DNA of 8,274 bases. Source: Flavobacteriales bacterium. Lineage in GTDB: Bacteria; Bacteroidota; Bacteroidia; Flavobacteriales_F; PHOS-HE28. Below are positions 1-6,028 of this stretch, piece by piece. The notes under the pieces are model-generated. The model was not told where the DNA came from. It was given only the letters and a program-made list of their open reading frames with translations, and made no database searches. Location of the stretch: positions 1 through 8,274 of the forward strand of contig JADZGG010000438.1 in assembly GCA_020854015.1 (NCBI GenBank), in the 5' to 3' direction. The stretch's first letter is position 1. The number at the start of each line of letters is the position of its first letter. Position numbers and translations under genes: made by a program.

Positions 1-689
1 CACGCAACCGTGAACGTCGTCTCCGACGTGGTGTTGCGGGTAAGCAGCTCGTCGATCATTCCGTCGGCCTTGGCCTCTTCGGCGATCATCCAGTAGTCGC
101 GGTCACCGTCCTTCTCCACCTTTTCGAAGGTCTGCCCGCTGTGGTTGCTGATGATCTCGTACAACTCCTTCTTCAGCTTTTTGATCTCGTTCACCGTGAT
201 CTCCATGTCCGTGGCCTGTCCTTCGGCACCGCCCATGGGCTGGTGGATCATCACCCTGCTGTGGCGCAGCGCACTGCGCTTGCCCTTGGCACCTGCGCAC
301 AGCAGCACGGCACCCATGCTGGCGGCCATGCCGGTGCAGATGGTGGCCACGTCGCAGTTGATGTACTGCATGGTGTCATAGATCCCCAGACCGGCGTATA
401 CGCCACCACCGGGGCTGTTCAGATAGATCTGGATGTCCTTCTTGGCGTCCACGCTCTCCAGGAACAGCAGCTGCGCCTGGATGATGTTGGCCACTTGATC
501 ATTGATGCCGGTACCGAGGAAGATGATACGGTCCATCATCAATCGGCTGAACACGTCCATCTGGGCCACGTTCAACTGACGCTCCTCGATGATGTAGGGC
601 GTCATCGACGACTGGAAATCATGCAGCACCATGCTGTTGATGCCGCGGTGCTTCACGGCGTACTTGCGGAACTCGTCTTGTGGGAACAT
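1..689 (-). CDS. clpP: ATP-dependent Clp protease proteolytic subunit ClpP (3' end cut by window edge)
   Basis: Serine peptidase that forms the tetradecameric proteolytic chamber of cytoplasmic Clp proteases and degrades proteins unfolded by ClpX-type ATPases. Reading the minus strand from ATG at 687-689 gives 229 codons without a stop before the window edge. The family's catalytic triad is complete: Ser124 in GMAASMG, His149 in RVMIHQP and Asp198 in DRDYW. The Ser-His spacing (25) and His-Asp spacing (49) equal those of E. coli ClpP. The oligomer core motif ICTGMAASMGAVLLCAG and the block QLNVAQMDVFSRLMMDRIIF are typical of Bacteroidetes ClpP. These proteins are usually about 220-230 residues, so only the last residue or the stop is probably missing; the incomplete final codon begins TG and could be TGA. 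It lies 47 bases downstream of tig on the same strand, so co-transcription is likely. A clpX gene would be expected just outside the window (inference). Identity is very secure. Confidence 0.97.
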   Translation of the reverse strand, partial: MFPQDEFRKYAVKHRGINSMVLHDFQSSMTPYIIEERQLNVAQMDVFSRLMMDRIIFLGTGINDQVANIIQAQLLFLESVDAKKDIQIYLNSPGGGVYAGLGIYDTMQYINCDVATICTGMAASMGAVLLCAGAKGKRSALRHSRVMIHQPMGGAEGQATDMEITVNEIKKLKKELYEIISNHSGQTFEKVEKDGDRDYWMIAEEAKADGMIDELLTRNTTSETTFTVA

Positions 690-736
690 CAGGGCTTGCG
701 GTTAGGTGGTTCGAAAGATCTGCGACGTGTTGGTCG

Positions 737-2089
737 TCAGGCCGTCCGGGCCAAGTTTACGAACTCATCGAAGGAAAGCTTATGCTCTTTGGGGCTGAGC
801 ATGGCCTTGAAGTGGGCAGTGAGCTTCTGTTCCACAATGGTGTCGCGCATACGCTTGATCTGTTCCTGATCCCCCAGCATACGGGCGGCCATGCGTTGCA
901 GGTCCTCGCCCTCGGGCACGGGCATGCCGTACTGCACGAACTGATCGGCGACGTAGCGCTTGGCGAATTCGTTCATCTCCTCACCCTTCGCCTCCAGGCC
1001 ATACTTCTCGATCACCTTGCCCTCCACCATCTGGCGCTTCAGTCCGTCGGCATAGCCCGGATAGCCGGCCTCCAGATCGGCCTCGGACATGGGCTTGTCG
1101 CTGTTCATGCTCACCCAGCGCTTCAGGAAGGCATCGGGCAAGGGAATGGATGCCCGCTCCTGCATACGCTTCATGGCAAGGCGCTTGAACATGCGGTCAC
1201 TGTCCCGGCGGAACATGTGCTCCAGGCCCTCTTTCACCTTGGCGCGGAAACCGGCCTCATCGGTCACGGCATCTTTGCCGTACACCCGGTCGAAGAGCTC
1301 CTGGTCCAGCGCCACCTTCTCCATGCGCTTGATCTCCGCGATGCGGAACAGCAACTTGCCTGCGAGGTGGTGCACCCCTTCGTGGTCAGTGTTGAGCATA
1401 CGCGCGAGCTCCTCATGGCTGGGAGCGACCTTGTCGGCCTCCACGACCACCTCATCACCGGCAGAGCGGCCCAAGAACAACTGTCGGGTAGCATCGTCCA
1501 GCATATGCTCCAGGCTCAAGGTGGCCCGGTTCATGAGGCCACCGGCTTTGATGGCTCCCTCAGCGTTCAGCTCGATCAGATCGCCCACGAGCAGATCGTT
1601 GTTCGCCACCGTTTCCGCATCGGTCATGCTTCCGAACCGGCGCTGCATGTCGCTGATCTCGCGTTGCACCAGCTCATCGTTCACATCCACCACAGGGTAG
1701 TCCACGGAAACACCCTGCATCTCCACATCGAAGGTGGGCGCCAGGCCCATTTCATAGAAGAACTGGAACTCGCCGGGCTCATCCCAATTGTTGTTGGTGA
1801 TGTTCTCGGACAAGGGCAGCGGTTGGCCGAGGACCTGCAGTTGATTGCTCTGGATGTAGTTCCGAAGGTGCTCGCTGATCAAGCGCTCTACTTCATGGAT
1901 CAGCACATTCCTGCCTACGCGCTTCTTCACAATGTTCATGGGCACCTGACCGGGCCTGAAACCAGGCCAGGCGGCGCTCTTGCGCTGCTCCTTCAGGGCC
2001 TTCTCCACCCCGGGGGTGTAGTCCTCAGGGCTCACCTTCACCTTCAAGGTTGCGGTGAGGGTGCCGGTCTCTTCGCGTTCAATGTTCAT
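737..2089 (-). CDS. tig: Trigger factor (ribosome-associated chaperone)
   Basis: Chaperone that docks beside the ribosome exit tunnel and shields nascent chains. From ATG at 2087-2089 it has 450 residues, normal for the family. The N-terminal ribosome-binding domain covers about 1-125, with the docking signature PGFRPGQVP at 42-50. A central PPIase-like domain lies at about 150-255, followed by the helical C-terminal chaperone arms (about 256-450), including NQELFDRV-like LDQELFDRVYG at 261-271. The central domain lacks the usual FKBP glycine-rich signature, as I recall for other Bacteroidetes trigger factors, so isomerase activity is doubtful. The frame stays open upstream to an ATG at 2221, but those 44 extra codons do not resemble a trigger factor N-terminus, whereas MNIEREETGTLTATLKV does; I therefore chose 2089. 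Stop is TGA at 737-739. It precedes clpP by 47 bases, a classic tig-clpP arrangement. A near-consensus promoter box lies at 2192-2199. Confidence 0.95.
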   Translation of the reverse strand: MNIEREETGTLTATLKVKVSPEDYTPGVEKALKEQRKSAAWPGFRPGQVPMNIVKKRVGRNVLIHEVERLISEHLRNYIQSNQLQVLGQPLPLSENITNNNWDEPGEFQFFYEMGLAPTFDVEMQGVSVDYPVVDVNDELVQREISDMQRRFGSMTDAETVANNDLLVGDLIELNAEGAIKAGGLMNRATLSLEHMLDDATRQLFLGRSAGDEVVVEADKVAPSHEELARMLNTDHEGVHHLAGKLLFRIAEIKRMEKVALDQELFDRVYGKDAVTDEAGFRAKVKEGLEHMFRRDSDRMFKRLAMKRMQERASIPLPDAFLKRWVSMNSDKPMSEADLEAGYPGYADGLKRQMVEGKVIEKYGLEAKGEEMNEFAKRYVADQFVQYGMPVPEGEDLQRMAARMLGDQEQIKRMRDTIVEQKLTAHFKAMLSPKEHKLSFDEFVNLARTA

Positions 2090-2308
2090 GGGAATGACGA
2101 GTGTCGTGGTCTGTATCGGTTTGGTCGCCAGCAAGCGGTGGGCCGTTGCGGATATCGGTCGAATTGGCCGGACAAGTGGCAGGATGAACTCCAAAAGAAC
2201 TCTTTTCGATCGGACCTCCATCCCTTCATCAGGAACTCAGGTCCTTGTTCGACCGCGCACTGCGCGCAGCGACCTTGCTCGCCTACGCCGAGGCATCGAT
2301 GACCGAAG
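2090..2308. other. Intergenic region between tRNA-Leu and tig
   Basis: This 219-base stretch holds no gene I can support. An open frame continues upstream from tig to 2221 but its translation looks non-conserved. Two small inverted repeats are visible: AAAAGA/TCTTTT around a 2-base centre at 2193-2206, and GGACCT (2212-2217) with AGGTCC (2239-2244) separated by 21 bases. The first overlaps the candidate tig promoter box. No hairpin followed by a T-run is seen downstream of the tRNA, so read-through from the tRNA into tig is possible. Six-base repeats can occur by chance in a region this size. Confidence 0.4.
2192..2199 (-). promoter_or_regulatory. Candidate -7 promoter box for tig-clpP
   Basis: On the minus strand these bases read TTCTTTTG, one mismatch from the Bacteroidetes -7 consensus TAnnTTTG. 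It would start a transcript near 2186, leaving about 97 bases before the tig ATG. No clear TTG is seen at the -33 position. The call rests on one near-match, so confidence is low. Confidence 0.3.
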
Positions 2309-2390
2309 TACGGACGGGGGGACTCGAACCCCCACACCTTACGGTACCAGATCCTAAGTCTGGCGCGTCTACCAATTCCGCCACGTCCGT
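2309..2390 (-). tRNA. tRNA-Leu (anticodon UAG)
   Basis: Read on the minus strand this folds as a class II leucine tRNA. The 7-bp acceptor stem pairs ACGGACG with CGTCCGT. The D-arm contains AATTGGTAGACGC. The anticodon stem CCAGA/TCTGG encloses the loop CTTAGGA, with UAG at positions 34-36. A long variable arm (ACC-GTAA-GGT) follows, and the T-arm is GGGGG-TTCGAGT-CCCCC. The discriminator base is A, as expected for leucine. The 3' CCA is not encoded: the next bases are CTT, so CCA must be added by nucleotidyltransferase. UAG reads CUN leucine codons. It is 82 nucleotides long, lies upstream of tig on the same strand, and has a perfect promoter box 15 bases upstream. Confidence 0.97.
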
Positions 2391-2405
2391 GGGCTAAAAA
2401 GCGTG

Positions 2406-2413
2406 CAAAGGTA
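2406..2413 (-). promoter_or_regulatory. -7 promoter box for tRNA-Leu
   Basis: The minus strand reads TACCTTTG, a perfect match to the Bacteroidetes sigma-A -7 consensus TAnnTTTG. Its end lies 15 bases upstream of the mature tRNA 5' end, so transcription would begin about 10 bases before the tRNA, as is usual for a tRNA gene. A -33 TTG is not evident. Confidence 0.65.
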
Positions 2414-2432
2414 GCTGATCGATCGGGTCGGT

Positions 2433-2440
2433 TACCTTCG
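2433..2440 (+). promoter_or_regulatory. Candidate -7 promoter box for the flavin reductase gene
   Basis: TACCTTCG on the plus strand is one mismatch from TAnnTTTG. It points at the flavin reductase gene and would give a leader of about 70 bases. It forms an inverted repeat (AAGGTA at 2408-2413, TACCTT at 2433-2438, 19 bases apart) with the tRNA-Leu box, so the two divergent promoters mirror each other. No -33 TTG is visible. Confidence 0.35.
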
Positions 2441-2518
2441 TGCACCGTCAGCTCCGCAGGTGCGTCCACTGGCCTAGAAAAGTGGCAGGAAGCCTGCGGA
2501 ACCGTAGGAACGAGAATC

Positions 2519-3415
2519 ATGAAGCGCTTCGATCCCGCCAGCCTTCCCATCGCGGAACTGCATGCGCACTTGGTAGGTGCCGTGGGTCCCCGACCGGTGG
2601 CTTTCGCCAGCACCATCGACGCTGAGGGTCGGCCCAACTTGAGCCCCTTCAGCTTCTTCAATGTCTTCGGCGCGAATCCGCCCATCTGCATCTTCAGCCC
2701 CGCCCGTCGTGGTCGTGACAACACCACGAAGGACACCTACCACAACGTGAAGGCCGTGCCCGAAGTGGTGATCAACGTGGTGACCTACGCCATGGTGAAC
2801 CAGACCTCTTTGGCCAGCACGGAATATCCAGCCGGAGTGAACGAGTTCGAGAAAGCCGGCTTCACTGCGATCGCCTCCGAGAAAGTGAAGCCCTTCCGCG
2901 TGAAGGAGAGCCCCGTGCAGTTCGAGTGCATCGTGAAACAGGTGATCGAGACCGGCTCCGGAGGAGGTGCGGGCAACCTGGTGATCTGCGAGATCGTGAT
3001 GATCCACATCGACGAGGCGGTGCTGAATGAGCACGGCCGCATCGACCAACGGAAGATCGACCTCGTGGGGCGCATGGGCGGCCATTTCTATGTGAGGGCC
3101 CATGGTGACGCACTTTTCGAACTCCCGCAACCTGCCAAGGAGATCGGCATCGGGGTGGACGCCCTTCCGAAGGATGTGCGTGATAGCACCATCCTCACCG
3201 GCAACGATCTGGGGCGACTGGGTGCGAGCCTCAGCCTACCCGACGAGACAAGCGTGAACGAGCACAAGCTCACGGCCCTCGCGGACCTTTTCATTCAACT
3301 GCAGAACCGGCCCGATGAACTGCGCGCGGCGCTCCACGAACACGCCCGACAACTTCTCCACCAAGGCCAGGTCCGCGAGGCGCTGATGACACTCCTTGCA
3401 TACAACGACCGATAA
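2519..3415 (+). CDS. Flavin reductase family protein, long form with C-terminal extension
   Basis: Predicted cytoplasmic flavin-binding oxidoreductase of the Flavin_Reduct / FMN-binding split-barrel fold. The 298-residue protein carries the family's N-terminal core: GAVGPRPVAFASTIDAEGRP at 21-39, NLSPFSFFNVFGANPP at 40-55 and CIFSPARRGRDNTTKDT at 57-73. Family members bind FMN through this part of the fold. The segment SPVQFECIV (131-139) and GGAGNLVICEIV (149-160) complete the barrel. About 90 further residues follow, containing LTGNDLGRLG (226-235) and a predicted helical tail rich in Leu, Ala and Gln (about 245-295). Simple flavin reductases are nearer 150-200 residues; I recall Bacteroidetes homologues of about 290-300 residues, so the extension seems native. 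ATG at 2519 is chosen because MKRFDPASLPIAELHAHLVG fits the start of those homologues. Substrate and partner enzyme are unknown. It is divergent from tRNA-Leu and 58 bases upstream of the DUF3127 gene. Confidence 0.88.
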   Translation: MKRFDPASLPIAELHAHLVGAVGPRPVAFASTIDAEGRPNLSPFSFFNVFGANPPICIFSPARRGRDNTTKDTYHNVKAVPEVVINVVTYAMVNQTSLASTEYPAGVNEFEKAGFTAIASEKVKPFRVKESPVQFECIVKQVIETGSGGGAGNLVICEIVMIHIDEAVLNEHGRIDQRKIDLVGRMGGHFYVRAHGDALFELPQPAKEIGIGVDALPKDVRDSTILTGNDLGRLGASLSLPDETSVNEHKLTALADLFIQLQNRPDELRAALHEHARQLLHQGQVREALMTLLAYNDR

Positions 3416-3473
3416 GCCTTGGCTACACCCGGCCTGGCACGACCAACTCAATACACACGACCCACGCATTCCT

Positions 3474-3857
3474 ATGGCACAAGTCACTATTTCCGGAACC
3501 ATTAAACTGGTTGGCAAGACCCAACAGGTCAGCGACAAGTTCAGCAAGCGCGAGCTGGTGCTGACCGAACCCAGCGGACAACGCCCACAACACATCCCGA
3601 TCGAATTCACGCAGGACCGCACCGGACTGCTGGATGCCTTCAAGGCTGGCGACGAAGTGAGCGTCGTGTGCTTCATCAACGGCCGCGAGTGGGCCGCCAA
3701 GGATGGCAGTATGAAGTACTTCCTGAGTCTCAGCGGCAATCGCATCGAACGCGTGGGCGCAGCAGCTCCCGCCGGTGGAGGCTACCAGGCCGCACCGCCA
3801 CCCACTGCCGCCGATATGCCGCCCATCGGTGGTGACGACGACGATCTGCCGTTCTGA
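3474..3857 (+). CDS. DUF3127 domain protein with SSB-like acidic C-terminal tip
   Basis: A 127-residue protein that I recognise as DUF3127, a small family known to me from Bacteroidetes and of unknown function. The domain occupies about 1-95: the conserved start ISGTIKLVGKTQQVSDKFSKRE (6-27), PIEFTQDRTGLLDAFKAGDEV (42-62) and FINGREWAAKDGSMKYF (67-83). The alternating strands suggest a small OB-like beta barrel (inference). A low-complexity Gly/Ala/Pro linker (about 95-120) leads to the tip DDDDLPF, which closely resembles the protein-recruiting tip of bacterial single-stranded DNA-binding proteins. The ATG at 3474 is preferred over an upstream in-frame ATG at 3396, because homologues begin here and the upstream choice would overlap the flavin reductase gene. 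It could act in DNA metabolism, but nothing in the neighbourhood proves this. It should not be annotated as SSB itself, since the usual SSB motifs are absent. Confidence 0.88.
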   Translation: MAQVTISGTIKLVGKTQQVSDKFSKRELVLTEPSGQRPQHIPIEFTQDRTGLLDAFKAGDEVSVVCFINGREWAAKDGSMKYFLSLSGNRIERVGAAAPAGGGYQAAPPPTAADMPPIGGDDDDLPF

Positions 3858-3893
3858 GCTTGGGTCGCCCGGATCCTTCCCTGGCCTTCAACG

Positions 3894-3931
3894 ACTTGTA
3901 GGCCTACAGCCACAAGTGAGGCATCGTGCCT
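3894..3931. repeat. Palindrome and hairpin in front of the CotH gene
   Basis: A perfect 12-base palindrome TGTAGGCCTACA lies at 3898-3909. It sits inside an ACTTGT (3894-3899) / ACAAGT (3912-3917) repeat that could pair as an alternative. A second hairpin, AGGCA-TCG-TGCCT, follows at 3919-3931. A short T-run (3938-3941) comes next, so the second hairpin might weakly terminate the DUF3127 transcript; alternatively the palindrome may be an operator for the CotH gene. No known regulator motif is recognised. Confidence 0.4.
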
Positions 3932-3935
3932 GGCC

Positions 3936-3942
3936 TATTTTG
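3936..3942 (+). promoter_or_regulatory. Possible -7 box giving a near-leaderless CotH transcript
   Basis: TATTTTG resembles the Bacteroidetes -7 box TAnnTTTG with one base fewer in the spacer. It ends 5 bases before the ATG at 3948, so a start site 5-7 bases downstream would coincide with the start codon. A -33 element is not visible, and this could be chance. Confidence 0.25.
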
Positions 3943-3947
3943 CGGCC

Positions 3948-6017
3948 ATGCGCTCCACCTTCCTCTTGGCATCGATCGTTCTCTCCCCGATCCTCCGCGC
4001 CCAGACCTATACGGGTTCTGGCGGGCCGATCCCGGATGATGGAAGTACTGCCTTCTTCTCCTGCCCGGTCAGCGGCTTAGTGCCCACAACACTGGACACT
4101 GTCGCTTTCGGTGTGATGGAGGTGTGCATCAACCTCACCCATACCTACGATGCGGACCTGGAGATCAGCTTGGTGGCGCCGGATGGCACCACCGTACCGC
4201 TCTCCATAGGCAATGGCGGCTCGGGTAATAATTACTTGAACACTTGTTTCAGGCAGGACGCCTCAGCCAGCATCCTGAACGGCACCCCACCCTTCAACGG
4301 CACCTACCGACCACAGGGGCAGTTGGGATTGGTGAACAATGGCCAGCTCGGCAACGGCGCGTGGGCCCTGAAGATCTACGACAACTACCCCTCGGATGCG
4401 GGCACGCTCTTCAATTGGAACATCACCTTCGGCAACGATCCGGCAGGCTACTTCGCCTTTACGGAAAGCGACCTGCCCATCGTTGTGATCAACACGAACG
4501 GGCAGGTGATCGTGGATGAACCGAAGCTCATGGCGGACATGGGCATCATCTGGAACGGTCCTGGCCTGCGCAACCACCTGAGCGACCCGTTCAATCACTA
4601 CGAAGGCAAGATCGGCATCGAGCGACGAGGTGCGACCTCCGCGACCATGCCCAAGAAAAGCTATGGCGTGGAGACATGGGACCTCAATGCCATCGCGATC
4701 GATACCGCGCTCTTCGACATGCCCTCTGAAAATGACTGGGTGCTCAGCGCCGGCTATCCGGACAAGACGCTGTTCCGCAATGCCTTCACCTACGGCACGG
4801 CACGCGCCATGGGCCGATACGCTCCGCGCACCATGCATGTGGACGTGCTGTTGAACGGTGAGTACATCGGGGTCTACACCTTCTGCGAAAAAGTGAAACG
4901 TGACGAAGGCCGAGTGGACATCGCGAAACTGTTGCCCACGGATGTGCTCGGCGATGAACTGACCGGCGGGTACATCGTGAAGGTCGATAAGACCACGGGA
5001 TCGGGCGGAGACGGTTGGTACAGCTTGCTGCCGCCAGCTTTCAATTCGGGCGGGGCCGACGTGGCCATCCTCTATGACGAGCCCGATCAGGATGACATCG
5101 TGGCCCAGCAGGCGAACTACATCGAGGCTTATGTGGACAGCTTTGAACTCTCCCTTCTCAGCGCTTTTCCGGCGGACACCAGCACAGGCTACCCGCACTT
5201 CATCGACCCGGTGACCTTTGCGGATCAGTTGCTGGTGAACGAGCTGACCAAGAACGGTGACGGTTACCGCATCAGCACATTCTACCACAAGGACAAGAAC
5301 AGCAACGGGGGCAAGTTGAAGGCCGGACCTGTTTGGGACTACGATGTCAGCTCCGGCAACGGGGACTACTGCGACATCTGGCGCACGGATGGATGGGCCT
5401 ATGAGTTCAACACGGTATGTGGCACTGCTCCCAACATGGTGAGCGGCTGGTGGCAGGAGCTTGTTCAGGACCCAACATTCCAACGTGTGCTGCGCTGTCG
5501 ATGGGAGGAGTTGAAGGTGACCGCGCTGAGCCCTTCGGCATTGGAAGCGCGTATGGATTCGCTCGCCGACCTCTTGAACGAGAGCCAGGGCTTCAACTTC
5601 CAAGTGTGGCCGATCATGGGGGCTTACACCTGGCCCAACTACTACATCGCGGAAGACTACCAGGGCGAAGTGGATACGATGAAGTGGTTCATCCAGGAAC
5701 GATGGAACTGGCTCGACGCCCAGCTTCCGCAAGTGAGCGTTCCTTGCAGCACGGTCGGTATCGCTGACGCTGGTGCCATGCCGGACATCAACGGAGCCCG
5801 ATTCGTGGGTGATGACATGTTGGTGAATCTGCCCTCAGGCAACAAGGTGATGCTGGATGTGCTCGATGCGCGCGGAAGGATCATCGCAAGCGGATACGTA
5901 CAACCTGACGGCACCGTAGGGAGGATCACGATGACCGGTGCTGCACCAGGCTTGTATCTCGTTCGCCCTGGCGGCCCTGCTGACGGTGCTTGGATCCGTG
6001 CAGTGAAGACCGATTGA
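3948..6017 (+). CDS. Exported CotH kinase family protein with P-domain and T9SS sorting tail
   Basis: A 689-residue protein predicted to be exported and attached to or released from the cell surface. A signal peptide spans about 1-19 (hydrophobic MRSTFLLASIVLSPI, likely cut after LRA). Residues about 25-161 form a proprotein-convertase-type P-domain: DADLEISLVAPDGTTVPL at 68-85 and a GAWALKIYDNYPSDAGTL block at 137-154, ending in FNWNITF. Residues about 175-600 match the CotH kinase family: KKSYGVE (236-242), NDWVLSAGYPDKTLFRN (262-278), VLLNGEYIGVYTFCEKVKRD (300-319), NGDGYR (436-441) and GPVWDYD (460-466). The last two contain Asp residues that are candidates for catalysis and metal binding, by analogy with characterised CotH kinases. 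Residues about 612-689 look like a T9SS type A sorting domain (VLDARGRIIASG, GLYLV). CotH homologues phosphorylate spore-coat or secreted proteins; the substrate here is unknown. The gene is 90 bases after the DUF3127 gene and may have its own promoter. Confidence 0.88.
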   Translation: MRSTFLLASIVLSPILRAQTYTGSGGPIPDDGSTAFFSCPVSGLVPTTLDTVAFGVMEVCINLTHTYDADLEISLVAPDGTTVPLSIGNGGSGNNYLNTCFRQDASASILNGTPPFNGTYRPQGQLGLVNNGQLGNGAWALKIYDNYPSDAGTLFNWNITFGNDPAGYFAFTESDLPIVVINTNGQVIVDEPKLMADMGIIWNGPGLRNHLSDPFNHYEGKIGIERRGATSATMPKKSYGVETWDLNAIAIDTALFDMPSENDWVLSAGYPDKTLFRNAFTYGTARAMGRYAPRTMHVDVLLNGEYIGVYTFCEKVKRDEGRVDIAKLLPTDVLGDELTGGYIVKVDKTTGSGGDGWYSLLPPAFNSGGADVAILYDEPDQDDIVAQQANYIEAYVDSFELSLLSAFPADTSTGYPHFIDPVTFADQLLVNELTKNGDGYRISTFYHKDKNSNGGKLKAGPVWDYDVSSGNGDYCDIWRTDGWAYEFNTVCGTAPNMVSGWWQELVQDPTFQRVLRCRWEELKVTALSPSALEARMDSLADLLNESQGFNFQVWPIMGAYTWPNYYIAEDYQGEVDTMKWFIQERWNWLDAQLPQVSVPCSTVGIADAGAMPDINGARFVGDDMLVNLPSGNKVMLDVLDARGRIIASGYVQPDGTVGRITMTGAAPGLYLVRPGGPADGAWIRAVKTD

Positions 6018-6027
6018 TCGGTACTGC
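6000..6027. terminator. Possible two-way terminator hairpin at a convergent junction
   Basis: GCAGT (6000-6004) pairs with ACTGC (6023-6027), and ACCGA (6009-6013) pairs with TCGGT (6018-6022), around the loop TTGA. The four bases GAAG bulge on the 5' side. The loop contains the TGA stop of the CotH gene. The hairpin fills the 11-base gap between this gene and the convergent glycosyltransferase gene. Neither side has a clear T-run, so it would be a non-canonical terminator. Confidence 0.45.
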
Positions 6028-6028
6028 G

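Noticed and set aside
141..869. 242-residue plus-strand open frame at the left end
   Set aside because: It is opposite clpP, which carries a complete catalytic triad on the minus strand.
2090..2221. 44-codon N-terminal extension of trigger factor
   Set aside because: The extra residues do not resemble trigger factor, and the conserved ribosome-binding domain starts at the ATG at 2089.
680..2302. 540-residue open frame on the plus strand
   Set aside because: It lies entirely opposite tig and the clpP start. Its translation is rich in His, Leu and Gly without recognisable motifs, the usual antisense shadow of high-GC genes, while the minus strand encodes clear trigger factor.
3396..3473. 26-codon N-terminal extension of the DUF3127 protein
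   Set aside because: It overlaps the end of the flavin reductase gene and has no similarity to DUF3127 starts.
3474..3857. Calling the DUF3127 gene ssb
   Set aside because: Only the acidic tip is SSB-like; the N-terminal sequence matches DUF3127 and lacks the SSB fold motifs I would expect.
4263..5732. 489-residue open frame on the minus strand
   Set aside because: It is antisense to the CotH gene, whose domains are clear. The translation (many Val, His, Arg) shows no family features.
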